From Polytrichum commune (lineage: Eukaryota > Streptophyta > Polytrichopsida > Polytrichales > Polytrichaceae), in assembly GCA_950295325.1 (NCBI GenBank), contig OX485805.1, forward strand, positions 53,342,758-53,406,757: a stretch of 64,000 bases of DNA, in the 5' to 3' direction. This document shows positions 22,871 to 36,203 of this stretch, piece by piece. Within the stretch, counting starts at the first letter, position 1. The number at the start of each line of letters is the position of its first letter. The translations under genes and the position numbers were made by a program. The notes under the pieces are model-generated. The model worked only from the letters and a program-made list of their open reading frames with translations. It was not told the DNA's origin and made no database searches.

Positions 22871-24880
22871 TTTATTATGAAGATTTCGTGATAGAAATTA
22901 GCTTAGAGGAAAACGGGCCTAAGTAACGGACCCTAATGACTTATTTACATATTATTTAGGAGGGCTAAGCTAATCTAGACAAGAAGGATGAGAGACTTAG
23001 TTGACTTACACAATTATTGGATCAAGGGATATTCCTTTTGATCCAAAGGCCATCTCTAGAGGATCCAAGGTAAAAGCACTTACGACGATTGGACAAAGCG
23101 GTGGTGGGTTGACTTTGATAGTTATAGTTAAAATCTTATATTGACTTAGTATAGATTCTCTCAACGGTAGAAGGTTCCATTGACAAGTGTCCTTCGACAC
23201 TAATAAGTCAACGGATGGATGAAGTCTAATCGGATGAAAAGTTGAGAGACCTAAAACTTTAAGGATGGAATCCTAGGCGAATGGATGGTGAGAAATTCTC
23301 CACCAAATCAACCGAGGCCCAAATAAACGAAGAGGCTCAACCTCCACCCCCTCGAGGCGACCCTTTAAAAGGGGGTTCGACTTCGACTCCATCATCACTT
23401 CGACATTCCTTCTTTTTGTTACTTCCGGCTTACCTCGTCCATGTTCCGACCTTTGGAGGGTTCGGACCTCCGAAGGCTAACCCTTCCAACTTCTCTCTCT
23501 CCCAATCTTCATCTTACTCTCGGCCCACTTTTGTTTTGAACGAAGGACATAGTATTTAATTTCCATAGTATAGTGTGCTACTATGGAGTGATAGTTTAGC
23601 GTGATAGGAGACGAGAAAGTATTCTCTTTCTTACAAATAAAAAAACTTATTACTTGTGTGTTTATTCTTCGCCTTGAATTTGTGGAATCTTTATCTCGTG
23701 TCTTCAAGTTATTAATCTTTAAATTCTTGAGTGTTAGAAGATCTTGAGTGGATAGGGGAATGACAGAAAATCTTATGCTAGAAATGAGTAGTGTGAAGCT
23801 TTTGGTCCGTTAAACACAGCTGACTTTAAGGCCTCATCACGGTTTGATAGAATATTTACTTCTTTAGAATCTTATATGCACGAGTAGGTCTTGAAGTCGT
23901 CTTTCTAGTCTAAGTGGTTTTAATTCATTCTAAAATTTTAGTATTAAATTATAAGCGTTTCCGTGAGGCAGCTTTAGGATCTCATTCCTCTTACCTTCTC
24001 TATAGAATCTATTTTAGACTTATAAGGAATTACGATAGAGTTTTATCCACATTGTTTTGCGTTTTAGTACCTATAGTGCATTAGAGGGGTCTAAGTTGCC
24101 CATTCCACGGCAACTATGCTTAGGTTGGACTTAGACGTATAGTAAGACTATCTAGACTCATTTTTGCTCACTAAGACTTACGAATCTAAATCTTATTTTA
24201 TTTGTGACTCAAGAGTAGGTGCAAGAACACCTTTGGCTTGGAAACCCGAAGGGTGCTTACTTTACGTCACAAGTAGACACATACAAAGTGGCAGACCTAG
24301 CTCGGTATCCAAATTGAAATGCCGCCATGAGCTTTGTAACGTCGTTGCGGAGGGTTGGACGAACCAATGGCATGTGAATCAACATACAGAGGGGGATTCT
24401 CATAGAGGATTTTTCGACTGGTTATATCCTCATGCCCTCAACAACTGAAAAGCTATCTTTGTTTAAATTATGGCGAATCCGATACTCCATTGCACGAACA
24501 CCCACATCCGACTCTTCAGGTGAGCCGCACAGTACCATACCGGGTGTCTCCGGTTCGCTACTACCTGGTGTAAGCCCAATATTTTCAGCACATAACAAAT
24601 GAGACCCTTGCTCCCTATGCTCCTCAACACTAAGGGATGACCCAACGCCAATGAGAACCCCAACTTGCAATGACTCTCCATCCGCAACCATCTCAACGAT
24701 CTCTTGAGAATCAATTACTTGCAAACATAAGAACCAGTTAGATGAACAAAATATACATCATAATGAAAACTTTAGAAGATTCTGAAGTTCGCTCCCTGGG
24801 CACACACCTCTCCAAAGCGCAACCACTGCACCTTGATACGAGGTGAATATGGCCACTAAGTCCCTAAACCAGCCACAAAA
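22871..24880. other. No recognisable gene; unassigned frames
   Basis: AT-rich DNA upstream of ParB-methyltransferase copy 1. A 92-codon plus frame (23281-23559) is Ser/Pro-rich with no motif. A plus frame at 24215-24448 (WTNQWHVNQHTEGD) and a minus frame at 24724-24422 (VIDSQEIVEMVADGESLQVG) look mildly coding but match nothing I know. The latter could be a stray exon. It is not promoted to a gene. Confidence 0.35.
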
Positions 24881-25064
24881 AAATCAATCGCGAGGTTCAC
24901 ATTTCTGGCCCCCTAGCTCTCACTTCGAACCTCACTAAGATAGTATGAAGGCACCCCTAAAAAAACACCCAAAATTCAGATGATCACATCTCATTTGTGC
25001 CCCCTAGCTCTCAACCAAAATCTCACTAAGAAAGCATCTATTCACCTCTAAACAAGCCCCCTAT

Positions 25065-25800
25065 ATGCACATGATCACATCTCATATCGGCCCCCTCAAA
25101 ACCTCATTCACAACCACCAAAATAACCTCACTAAATAAGCCATCAAAAATCAAAAGCGAGGTGCACATATCTGCTACTAGGGGTCTGTCGAATCCGACAG
25201 TGCCCCTAGCTCTCATCTCTAATCTTAGAAAGATCATCCAGCCACCATACAAAGACACCAAAATTTAGATAATAACTTCACATTTCTGACCCCAGCTCTA
25301 ATGTCACTAAGGACGATCCAGCCACCCTGACATGCCATCAAAAATCAAAAGCGAGGTGCACATATCTGCCCCTACGGGTCTATCGGATCCAATAGTGCCC
25401 CTAGCTCTCACCTCTAACCTTACAAGGCCCATCCAGCCGATCCTCTCTTTTGTATATCCTCCTTTCCTAGCCATTGCTTTAGTTGGCTTTGAGATTTTTG
25501 GATATTTCAGATGTTGATGTGAGTTTTTCATAGAGGTAAGGATCTCTTCATTTAGACTTGGCATGTAGAAGTTATGACCTTCAGAATGGAAGGTGGTCAG
25601 CTAAGAGGGTTTGCGGTTGAAGGCAATGCTTTCTTAAACCATATTTTCTAGCCATTTCTTTGGTTTGCTTTGATAATTATGGAGATTGCATATGCTTATA
25701 TGAATTCTTCGTAGAAGAAAGGATCTCTTCATTTGGGTTTGGCATATAGAAGTTATAGCCTTTAGAATGGAGGGTGGTCAGCTGGGAGGGTTTGCGGTTG
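25065..25800. repeat. Two diverged tandem duplications (195 bp and 181 bp)
   Basis: CATCAAAAATCAAAAGCGAG at 25141 recurs at 25336 with following sequence conserved (GTGCACATATCTGC, GTGCCCCTAGCTCTCA). A second pair begins at GGCATGTAGAAGTTATGACC (about 25560) and GGCATATAGAAGTTATAGCC (about 25741), sharing GGTGGTCAGCT and GGGTTTGCGGTTGA. Such blocks are common in the non-coding parts of large plant gypsy elements. An AT dinucleotide run follows at 26021-26042. Confidence 0.7.
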
Positions 25801-27039
25801 ACGACAATATTTTTTTCAAAAATGATTCGGAGATAAATATTATGTTTTAATAATTTTCCTATATAGCCATATATATGGATTATGAATATGGATGCATATC
25901 AAGAACGAAGAGTAGTTTATTTCATGTATTTAATAAACAAAAGTAATATTCAAATTATCAAAATTTAATATTATGCTAGCATAAGACCTTATACACATTT
26001 TTTTCTTACTTCTTATTAATTTATATATATATATATATATAATTCCTGCATTTCTTCTGAATTTTATTTTTTTGATTTATTTCTAAATTTTTGTATTAAT
26101 TTTTGCGTTGGTGCATCATTTTTCTAAATTTCTAAATTTTTAATTTTTAATTTTGGTGGAATAATCTTATGATTTTTTTGTATGTCGTATTTTGTTCATT
26201 TCGCATGTATTTTTATTATTTCTAAGCGTTTCGCAAAGATTTATCTATGAACGATAATGCAGTGTGAAAGATGAGGTCGGTGATCGAGCTTAGTATGATT
26301 TAGGTTTTGAGCAGATGTATCTCATGGCTCACACTCGATGAAATGCCGCTGACGATATGCCACAAGAGGAGTGCGTCGGTCGGAGGGGAGAAATTAAGAT
26401 CGAGTAAATAGAATACGTCATCGATGAATGACTACTATGCAGTGAGCATGATCTGTTTAGGCTCGGTGGAGTGGAGTCGGCGTTGGGGTTCTTCGATAGC
26501 ATGTTGGAGTCCTGCTCGGAGCTGTTCGCGGGACTGGCCTAGAAACTGTAAGGAAGTGATGAGCGGCGGCCTTCGGTAGAGATTGTCAGTGCCTTAAAGC
26601 TAGCCCGTCAGGCGTTCGGATGGATCGGGAGGTACATCGATAGGCAGCTTGTGCATATTCGCGACTGGGCAAAAATTGCGGCAGCCGCATAGGCGCGGAC
26701 GGTGGTAGTTGGCGACGACTTAGGGATTAGATATAGTAGGGTGGAGTTGGATGCCTCGGACATCCGACCTATGATCCAAGATTTTCTTAATGACGCGAAG
26801 TGGGGCATCAGAGGTAGAGTAAGATCCGGACAGTGCTGTCGAAAAATAAGATTGCGGGTCTCGCACGTCCTTTCTTTCCCGACCTTTATTGGGAGCGGAC
26901 ATGTTTTCGCGTTGTTTGGTCTTCCTCAGGTAGCCTGAAAAAAAAATCGTGGGTCTTTTTTTAGGCTCATCAACTCAAATCTAAAAAATCAAGGCAATCC
27001 GAGCATTTAAGGTCAGTTGTGATCCGCACTTTGTTGGGA
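25801..27039. other. Unassigned region, possibly 3' interior of an old gypsy element
   Basis: 25801-26240 is very AT-rich. 26240-26940 is GC-richer and looks once-coding in composition, but I recognise no protein. Because the outer gypsy integrase at 27040-27479 reads toward this region, it may be that element's 3' part. That is inference from position only. Confidence 0.3.
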
Positions 27040-27479
27040 GTGGTAAAATTGTACACGGGATCCATTGGTATTTGTATCCTATAAGTTCCCTTGTAAGTCC
27101 TTCAGTTGTAGAGATCCAATGTTGAAGACTTCGTCTACCACAAAGGGCCCCATCCATCTAGTGTGCAATTTTCCTGGAAAAATCTTGTAGTAGCTATAAA
27201 AAAGAAGTATCATTGTGTCTTCCGTGATTCCATTATCTGCTGGAATCTTCTTATCAAAATTAGCTTTCCGCTTCTCTTGGACTTTCCGCGTCTGTTGTAG
27301 AGCTTCCCCTCAAGCTTCCTCTAATGCTCAAAGCAGTTGTCTAAAGAGTCCACCCTCTCACCATTACAGAAAGCCATCATCCTTAGAGTTTCGATTTCCG
27401 TTTCCACGTTCTGCAGGACCTCTTGTCTATAAACCAAGAAATGTGGACTTCGTCCTGTGGTGGTTTTGTGGGAGGTGTT
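27040..27479 (-). pseudogene. C-terminal integrase part of outer Ty3/gypsy element (left fragment)
   Basis: On the minus strand: TSHKTTTGRSPHFLVYRQEV, then EIETLRMMAFCNGERVDSL, then a basic stretch and GWGPLWQT. This follows the integrase end of Tat/Athila-like gypsy elements (TS.R.STG.TPF.LVYG.EAVLP.E, later W.GPY.V). It continues exactly from the fragment at 36882-37440: the codons for AYNT are split by the 27480-36876 insertion, with GTGTT duplicated. Internal stops make it a relic. Confidence 0.78.
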
Positions 27480-27579
27480 TGTCACTAAAAGTACTCCACC
27501 CTTCGATTTCGTCCTAGCCCGAGTGGAATAGTATTGATGACACTTAGCAAACTTCTTTCTTAGTAATTTGATGTATCAG

Positions 27580-28030
27580 CTTTGTGACCTTTTAGTTGCT
27601 AATGTTAGCTTTCTAGGGATGTATGTATCTCCTCATTTGAAGTTTTTAAATAGAAGTTATGAACATTTGAACGCAGGGTGGTCATGCTAGAATGGTATAC
27701 CATTGACGGCATCACTTTGATAGGCCATATCTCTTAGTTATTTCATTCCCTTGCTTTGAGACTTTGTGACATTTTAGTTGCTGATGTTAGCTTTTTAGGG
27801 ATGTATGGATCTCTTCATTTGAAGTTTTCAAATAGAAGTTATGAACATTTGAACGCAGGGTGGTCATGCTAGAATGGTATGCCGTTGACGGCATCACATT
27901 GATAGGCCATATTTCTTAGTCATTTCATTCCCTTGCTTTAAGACTTTGTGACATTTTAGTTGTTCATGTTAGCTTTTTAGGGATGTATGGATTTCTTCAT
28001 TTGAAGTTTTCATTTTGAAGTTTTGAAGTA
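27580..28030. repeat. 182-bp tandem repeat, about 2.5 units
   Basis: TTTTAGTTG...ATGTTAGCTTT.TAGGGATGTATG starts at 27590, 27772 and 27954. Each unit also carries GAAGTTATGAACATTTGAACGCAGGGTG-type sequence. It lies between the left LTR remnant and the ParB-methyltransferase copy 2. Confidence 0.8.
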
Positions 28031-28274
28031 TCCATTTGAACTTTATAATACCATTCATTTTCAAATTCTGGGTCTGCTGTGCATTTTAAATTTGGTGTTG
28101 TTTGGGTAAAGTTGTAACTTTTTGCATTAAGTTGGGAGTTTTCACTAACTTTCTAGTACCTTTAATTTTTAAACATTGCTTCTGGTGGAACTTGAATCGG
28201 TTGTAGTGATACTTGATGCAATATTTGGGCGACTTGAAGATAGTTATTGAGTCTTTAGCCACTCTGCTTGAATA

Positions 28275-31200
28275 GGAGGCAGCAACAGCTTGTCCACGTG
28301 ATTTACCAGTTCAACCTTCGGTTGTCGCTATTGCGGACACAAATATGGAGGACGATGGAGGAGAGGACCAGGATGAGTCCCACAACGACGATGAGTTGTT
28401 TGGAGATGACGAGGACGAGATTCGAACCAGGCAGAAATTAAACTCCGTTGCCACCATTTCTAGCCTGAGATTCCAGCCAATTTTAGTTTCACGCTTTTCG
28501 ATTCCACTTTGCAGGTTGGTTGCCATGCCTTTGGTGAGGCCGACCTTCTAGGGTGATCTCGATAAGCTTGAACAAGAGTTTGTTCATGGCTATCATGACG
28601 GGGCTGCAGTGTTCTACGTTACATTGACTGATGAACATGGAAGTACTCAGGAGGTTACATCTGTGGTGAAGGAGAATTGGGAATCCATCTGGAATGCGCA
28701 GAATGAGGAATTCAACAGGTATCTCCTATCGGTCCTGAACTTTCACATATGAAGAATCTTATGTTTTTTGTCTGTGATGATAATCACAGACGCCAAGCAT
28801 GGCTCAACCATATTGACCGCCTTCATAAGAATGATCCTTCCTGGCATTTTAGAGTGGACTCCATTCTCCTCAACACGAAGGACAAAATCGGCTTGCTTAT
28901 GCAAGTGATGCACACGATCAACAAGTAAGTGTGATTTTCAGCGTTTTACTTATCTTTGAGGTTGTTCCTGAATTCGAAACATTTTCTTGTATGTATTGTT
29001 GTGTTTCAGGCACACCGAGGACTCCCATGTAAGAACGAACACTGTCCACACGCTATTCAGAGTTAGGAAATATGGACAAATGGATATTGAAAAACTGAAG
29101 GACGTGTTGTCACCAGCTGACTTCATGCGTTGTAAGCGTGGCCAAAAGAAAACATGGTACACCTTACCTTTGGATGTTTTCACCTCCTTCATCTTTCAGG
29201 TGAGTGTACTTGTTCCTTTTGATTTAAAATACTGTGCTTTATTCATTTTGATTAAATGTGTAGTTCGTTGAGAGTACTGAAGTTCTTTGTTTAAGGATTC
29301 TTCGTAACAGGAGTGTGGATTATTCGCAGCACGAACTAACTTGTGGATAATTGGCAACATGAAATAAGCATGGCTTCTGACGAAGGTGTCCGCCAGCTTG
29401 TTGAGCAGTCTGATGTGGTTGTATCTCCTGCTCAAAAAGCGGCCGCGATGAAGTTCGCAGTGGACAAACGATGTATTTCATTGCGTCAGAAGATGGGAAA
29501 ACTGGTCGCGGTTGCAAATCCAGACCTCACTGATGGTTGGTTTGATGAGGTAAGTTCCATTCCTTGAATCTAGTGTTTTATCAGGTTGATTATTCTGAAT
29601 TTGATTTCAAGATACCTGCTTTGTCCATTTTTAATGAGGACGTTTGTAATTGGGTAGATTGAGCGGCATTATGCCAATAATTCAATATCTCCAGAGTTCA
29701 ATTTGGAAAAGCTTCAGCTAATTGCTACGTCAAGAGCATCCCCGATTTTCAAAATCAAGTGGCTTCAATACATAAACGCCTCGGCCGCAACTCGAGAGGC
29801 AAGAAGAGTTCCTGCGAAGCCCGTTACCGAAGAAAAACTTTCAATTTTCCTAGCAAAGGCATGCTGGTGGGCTGGGATATGAATATCTTGAAACTTCAGT
29901 ATTTTCCAACACAGTTTGCAATGTTGAAATTGAAGTTAGAGAACTTGGAAAATTAAGGAAATAATACCCACACACTTTGGGTTGTACTATGGGCTCCTTG
30001 GAGCTATAAGGGTTAAGTGTTTTCTAATTTATATAGCATTGTCTTTATGGACACACCATTTCATAGATGGGTGAAATGGTATTCAAAGCTTCTTCCGAAC
30101 ATCACTACCTTTGCCGCAAGCTTGACCAGTTGACCTCCAATGCTTGCTTTGGATTATGAAAGGCCTAGTTTGTGCCTTATTGAACCTATACACTAAGTGC
30201 AACCTCAACACATATGGAAACTAGCAATATGGAAACTAGATAACTAATGTGGATGTATCAAAGTATACCTTAGATAACTAGATATTAATTAACTGAAATT
30301 AGATAGAGCTATCTAGAACTTAAGTTAACTTCCACTCTTGAAATAAGGCATGGGGGGAGCTATATATGAGGAGAGGTTATATTCAGCCTTACATGTGTAG
30401 ACCTTGATCTTAAGTCCATTTGAATATGTTGGTGTAAATTTTGTGGTGCATATCATTGGGCATTGAGGTCATGTATTGAGCAAGTTGTGTGGTATTTCAT
30501 GTGGATTTAGTTCAACTATGCAGGCACTCTAAGGAGCATTCTGGTCGGAGACCACAATTTTGGAATTCGAGGTTGATAGGAATTAAGGGCAGGTTAGGAG
30601 GGGGGTTAAATGATTTTGGTTTATATTCTGATTTCATGTGGGTTTAGTTCAACTATGAAGGCACTCTAGTGAGCATTCTGGTCCGATACCACTATTTTGG
30701 AATTTCAGGTTGATAGGAAATAAGGGGATGTTAGGGGGGGGGGTTAATGATTTTGGTTTATATTATGATTTCATGTGGGTTTAGTTCAACTATGAAGGCA
30801 CTCTAAGGAGCATTCTGGTCCGAGACCACTATTTTGGAATTCGAGGTTGATAGGAATTAAGGGCAGGTTAGGGGGGGGGGGGTTAAATGATTTTGGTATA
30901 TATTTTGATTTCATGTGGGTTTAGTTCAACTATCCAGGTACTCTAGGGAGCATTCTGGTCCGATACCACTATTTTGGAATTCGAGGTTGATAAGAATTAA
31001 GGGGAGGGTAGGGGGGGTTTAAATGATTTTGGTTTATATTATGATTTCATGTGGGTTTAGTTCAACTATGAAGGCACTCTAAGGAGCATTGTGTAATTTG
31101 TTTACTTTCAGATTTCCGATAATGCGACAACTATGTTTGAGGACATAGTTCAACAGGATTGCATCCCCACCAACATGTCTGTGCCTTCCGAGCCTCTAGC

Positions 31201-33652
31201 TTTGGCTGCATATATTGAGGAATGCAGGATCGCGCTTTGGGACCATGCATTTGTCTCGGTGTTTCGCGGTCACGATTGCTTTAAGAAAATTGATGATTTC
31301 CAGGGATACAAGGGAACGGACCTTGTTGTGTGAAGAGTCCTCTTCAGGTGTTTCATCTGTTTGCCTTTCATGCTTTGATTTCATACTTCTATTTCCCTCT
31401 TTATAAATTCCAAATGTTTCATGTTCTTATGGCCATCATTATTTTCCAAGTTCTTCAAGTTTGAGCTCCTTCCAAAGAAAGCGATTCTCAAAGAGGACTT
31501 GCCGCTCTTCTTGAGTACTTGGTTGAACCGGTCCAACGCTGCATGCATGTTCACAGCTACCCAGCAGAGGACATGGACGACTTCACACCTTGCTTCTGGC
31601 GTGTGGTATCTCGATTGTGCTACACATTACACCCCACCTTTTGAGATGGAATTGAGGAAATCACGCGAGGCTATTGGAGAGTCTGGAGAGGAGATGCAGG
31701 ACTTGAAAGGCATCGAGGATGACAACGACAGGGCTAAGGCACTAAAGAGGCGGATTGAAGAGGACCGCAAGAAAGCCCTCAAGGTGAAGGAGGCAGAAGA
31801 AAAAGCTCACCTGAAGGAGTTGGAGAGGCAGCAGAAAGCAGCTGCAAAATCGACGAAGAAAGGCAAGAAGAAGGTGTCAACCCTGTAGAGGTAGAAATGA
31901 TAAGTCATGTGCAGCCTAGTCCAACCGTGGACTCTGGTTCCCAGATTCGCTCAGTTTCAGCTAGGGGTACTAAGAGGGACACCTCATATGAGCTCTTTTC
32001 CCAGTTGCCGGTTGTTGATCTCACAGAGGAGGCCAATTGCATGAATGATGAGTTCATTCTTAATTCATCATTGTTTGAGGTCCTTGGCGGTGAATCGGGC
32101 AGTTTATCGCCCCTCTATGATGACCTCAAAGCTTTTATTTCTAAGGTATCTTTATTCTCATTTGCCCATCTGATGTGGTTATGTTTTGCAATTGGTAGTG
32201 TTTAGTTCTCCATTTCTGTTTGCTTTTGAAATTGTTATGTTTCTTACATGCATTGAATTGCTCATTTAGCAGCATTCATCTGATAAAAGGCGTGCGCACA
32301 AAGGATCTTCTGGAAACCACCCTTGTGTGGATTTGATCCTTGTGGACCAACCAGAAGGTCTCCCAGTTCCAGGTATTTCGAACCCTATTTCATCTGTGCC
32401 CTTATGGAACCAGGATTCTAAGGAATGGCTGGAGCCCATTTTTTATTTTGCCGACCAACACCTCCAGGATGGTGGTGCACTCATCATCATTCATCCTTTT
32501 CGATTGAGCACAAAGTCAAACATACTCGGATACTGCAAGTCCTACGGATTTGAAATCCGCAATGAGTGGTGGGGGATGAACCGTCTGCATTTGACATCGG
32601 CAGTACATCCGACATCCACTGTAAGTTCAAAACTATGTTTTGTGTTCTGATTCGGCTTTGACATTAAGGATCTTCACACATGATTTGATTATCCATGGAC
32701 ATTGTCATTTTTGTCTAATATTGTTGTTCGAACGCCAGACCATGAGATTTGGCATCTGTTTGGCGGTGAGGAGTCTTTCAGGGGTTCCCAATTCTACATT
32801 TTTTTTTCAGCCAATTCATGCTCTTGACCACCACGGAGTAGACGTTGCCAGAGATGACATCCTCATGAACCTGGTCACGAAAGATGATCAGCTCATGAAT
32901 GGCAATTTGCCTTGGCGAGGCCCTCGGGAGAAGTCCGTCTTGCTCATGCAGATGCTTATAGAAGCGTCTACCTTTCCTGGGGATCTCATGGTTGACTGCA
33001 CTGCAGCCACTGGTTCGTTTTCTCAACCTAAACCCTACTCAGTCTCAGTTTATTTTCCTCAAGGTTTCAACTTAATTTTATTTGTACATTCACTTAACAC
33101 CTAAATCATCTTCACTTCTCTAGGGTCGTCCATACACGCTTGTCGCAATATCAACCGACATATTGCCGCGTTTGAGCCGGATGAGGAAATCTTCAAGGCC
33201 TTACTGGCACCCCTCATCCGGGCTTCACCTGCTCTTTCGCCTCCTCACCTGGATCCACTCACCATCGTGGATGACATTGATGGGGAGGAAATTGAAGTTG
33301 AGCGGATCATGAAGAAATCCCGATTCAGTAAGTAAGTCTAAACGTTCAAATATGCATTTCTATTGAGATCATGTTGATTTATGTTACTTCTTTTTGTTGT
33401 CACTTCTTATTTCGGCTTTCGTTTTGCAGGTGCGAGATCCTAATTTCTCCACAGCATCGACCTTTTTTTTGTAGGCCGACATTTTTCCCAAGCCCTCCTA
33501 AACCCTTTGAGTTGCCTACATATGCCGAAGAAATCGCTTTTTGTTTTGCAACTGAGGGCATACGGAATCCCACTTCGCGCTCCCGTTCTCTGTCTCGTAG
33601 AGGCTTGAGTTTTCTAGATCTAGAAGCTGTTCAGTGTGATGAGGAGGAGTGA
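28275..33652 (+). pseudogene. ParB-like/N4-N6 DNA methyltransferase-like fusion gene, copy 2
   Basis: Exons with GT-AG borders can be followed: 28275-28924, 29010-29199, 29330-29549, 29658-about 29950, 31112-31333, about 31490-32145, 32270-32620, 32811-33012, 33124-33331 and 33430-33652. Order: acidic N-terminus; PLCRLVAMPLVRP; ParB-like core (FFVCDDNHRRQAW, where copies 1 and 3 have DGNHR); helical middle; Lys/Glu coiled coil (31660-31888); methyltransferase. The last has a motif IV-like VDLILVDQPEG, an FxGxG-like MVDCTAATGSSIHACR split by an intron, and HIAAFEPDEEIF. The order, target half before the SAM motif, is that of beta-class N4/N6 enzymes. Lesions: TAG at 28548, frameshift near 28720, stops in exon 3. 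Likely inactive. SAM-dependent DNA methylation is known of the family; activity here is not shown. Confidence 0.8.
30495..31100. repeat. 138-bp tandem repeat x5 with G runs, inside an intron
   Basis: CATGTGGGTTTAGTTCAACT-type starts lie near 30498, 30635, 30772, 30912 and 31048 (spacing 135-141). Each of the first four units ends in a G run of 5 to 13 followed by TTAAATGATTTTGG. The array sits between the exons ending near 29950 and starting at 31112 of ParB-methyltransferase copy 2 and is missing from copy 3. Confidence 0.88.
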
Positions 33653-35359
33653 ACGCATTCGTACACTTTTTCAATGATTGCTTGCGATTTGTTAGGCGAA
33701 TGTTGTGTTGAATAAATGACCCTAAACCATTAGTGTCACCTCATGTAACTTGGCATTCAAGTGTGTTTTCTAATACCTCTACATGAGTATGTTCAACAAT
33801 GATATGAGATGCACACCTATCTTACACAATGGTCTACAAGTTGACTAAAGTGTACACCAACGAAAAGTGTACCCTAAACCCAACTTCCACTCTATTCTTC
33901 AATAAGACATAGAGGTTAACTAAAAAAGATAAAGAAATGTAGTTGTAAAAATATAGATCAAAACATGAAACAAAGACTAAGGAAAACTAAACCGAACAAC
34001 TAAACCAAAATATTAAAGATAATAAGTATAGAATATCAATACGATTTTTAGAATTACAAATAATAAGAAGATACACTGGAAGAAGAATGGAAGAATTAAA
34101 AAATGAGAATATAGATTGGAAGAAGAATGGAATAATCCAAAAAATGCTTGTGCATAAATTATGGACATCATCCTATGTTTTATGTTCAAATCAAACATCA
34201 AACCCCAAGAAATTCGGGGCCATATCCAAAGTGGCCACTCCCGCATGACATATGAACCACTTGGCATGCCGAGACTCAACCTGAAACCAATGATTTGAGG
34301 TCAAATTTATAGATTCAGGTTGAATGTAGCTAAGCATGAATCCTAAACATTGCATGCCCTCATTCAACCTGAAGCTATCAACTTGACCTCAAATCAAACA
34401 ACAAACCCCTAGGCCTTTGTCCAAAGTGGCCATATATGCCGAGACCGAACATGAAATCTAAGCCGTTGGGCATGTCGAGACCCAAATTGAAACCAATGAT
34501 TTGAGGTCAAATTTATAAATTCAGGTTGAATGTAGCTAAGCATGAAACCCAAACATGGCATGCCTACATTCAACCGGAAAGCATAAACTTGATCTCAAAT
34601 CAGACATAAAACCCCTAGGCCTTTTCCAAAGTGGCCATGCCGAGACCGAACATGAAATCTAAGAGACCCAAATTGAAACCAATGATTTGATATCAAATTT
34701 ATGGCTTCAGGTTGAAAGTAGCTAAGCATGAAACCCAAACATGGCATGCCTACATTCAACACGAAGCGATAAACTTGACCTCAAATCAGAAATAAAACCC
34801 CTAGGCCTTGTCCAAAGTGGCCATGCCGAGACCGAACATGAAATCTAAGAGACCCAAATTGAAACCAATGATTCGACTTCAAATTTATGGAGTCGGGTTG
34901 AATGTAGCTACACCCTTTAAACACAATCAGAATGTAGGGGCTCAAGCCATGAGGCCTCGGATCCGAGGCTTTGTCCAAGTGGGATTTAGTCCACCTCAAA
35001 TGACAACCTGTAAGCATCCGAGACCCATTCCCAACCTACAAACCTTATACCCAATCTGAAATGATACCGCAGCCATGAGGCCTCGGATCAGAGGCCTTGT
35101 CCAAGTGGGACTTAGTCCACCTCAAATGACAACCTGCAAGCATCGGAGACCCATTCCCAACCTACAAACCTTATACCCAATCTGAAATGATACCGCAGCC
35201 ATGAGGCCTCGGATCCGAGGCCTTCTCCAACTGGGATTTAATCCACCTCAAATGACAACCTGTAACCATCCGAGACCCATTCCCACTCTACAAACCTTAT
35301 AAGAGAATCTGCAAGCAAATATAGTATAGGTTCCTCAACCATGGTTATAGGTTCCTCAA
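33653..35359. repeat. Downstream region with two tandem-repeat arrays
   Basis: 33653-34190 is AT-rich with no gene. 34190-34910 has about four diverged units built on GCCGAGACCGAACATGAAATC, CCAATGATTTGA and AGGTTGAATGTAGCTAAGCA. 34946-35300 has three units of about 126 bp built on GCCATGAGGCCTCGGATCCG, CACCTCAAATGACAACCTG and CCTACAAACCTTATACCC. Short open frames across them follow the repeats and are not genes. Confidence 0.8.
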
Positions 35360-35496
35360 CCACGGTTATAGGTTATTTTTGTCAAAAAAATTGTTAAAAA
35401 ATATTTCAATATTTAGCTCTACACCGCGGTCATAGGACATGTTTCACCACACAAAATTTCAATATTCTACAAAACTCACCGCTCACCGCTCACCGG
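35360..35496 (+). other. Recurrent terminal-type motif pair, site 1
   Basis: CCACGGTTATAGG at 35360-35372 is followed 104 bp later by CACCGCTCACCGCTCACCGG at 35477-35496. The same pair, in the same order relative to the upstream gene, is at 42938-43010 and, reversed, at 47853-47940. It may be the 3' end of the element that carries the ParB-methyltransferase and SWIM genes. Confidence 0.5.
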
Positions 35497-36203
35497 TCGT
35501 AAAATAGCTTTTCCCATTTAACCCCCAAGGCTACATTCAGAACAAATTTCAGAATAGTGTAACTTTCCAATTACTTCTCGGAATGTCCTGAAATTTTATC
35601 AGTAACTAGGGAGACAAAGCAAAAAACATCTCACCAATTTGTGAGCCTATCCCATTTTCTGTCCGACAGTTATGACCATTTTAGTGTGTCAGTCTACCCA
35701 GATTTCAGAATGTCATAACTCCTCCCACGGGCTCCAAATAACTTCAAATTTTGGGAGAAATCACAAAAACTAATTGTTTATAACCCCCTAAAATTTCAAA
35801 CTATTTTCATTTTCTGCCAAAACGTTATGGCCTTTTTAGTCTACAACTCTTGAAAACACTTCAAAATAATATATCTCCTTCTCATCTATTCGGAATGACT
35901 TGAAATTTGTACCACAACTAGGAAACCTAAGAACAAAGCATCCCTCAAAATTTCATGCGTTTCCAAGCCTCTGTCTTGGAGTTATGCCCATTTCAGCTCA
36001 AAAATGTAGGCAAAGTTCAGAATGTCATAACTGCTGCTCTAGTACTCCAAACATCCTCAGATTTTGACCATGTTCATATAAACAAGATGTTCACTAACCC
36101 TCTGAATTTCAACGAAGCATTTTCTTCTGCTCGGAAGTTATGCCCCTTACAACCTAGACTACTCAAAGGACCCTCTCATTTACCAACTCGTGTTCCGGCA
36201 ACG

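Noticed and set aside
24422-24724. Protein-coding gene on the minus strand
   Set aside because: A single mildly coding frame with no motif, no paired exons and no homology to the repeated families; kept only as an unassigned frame.
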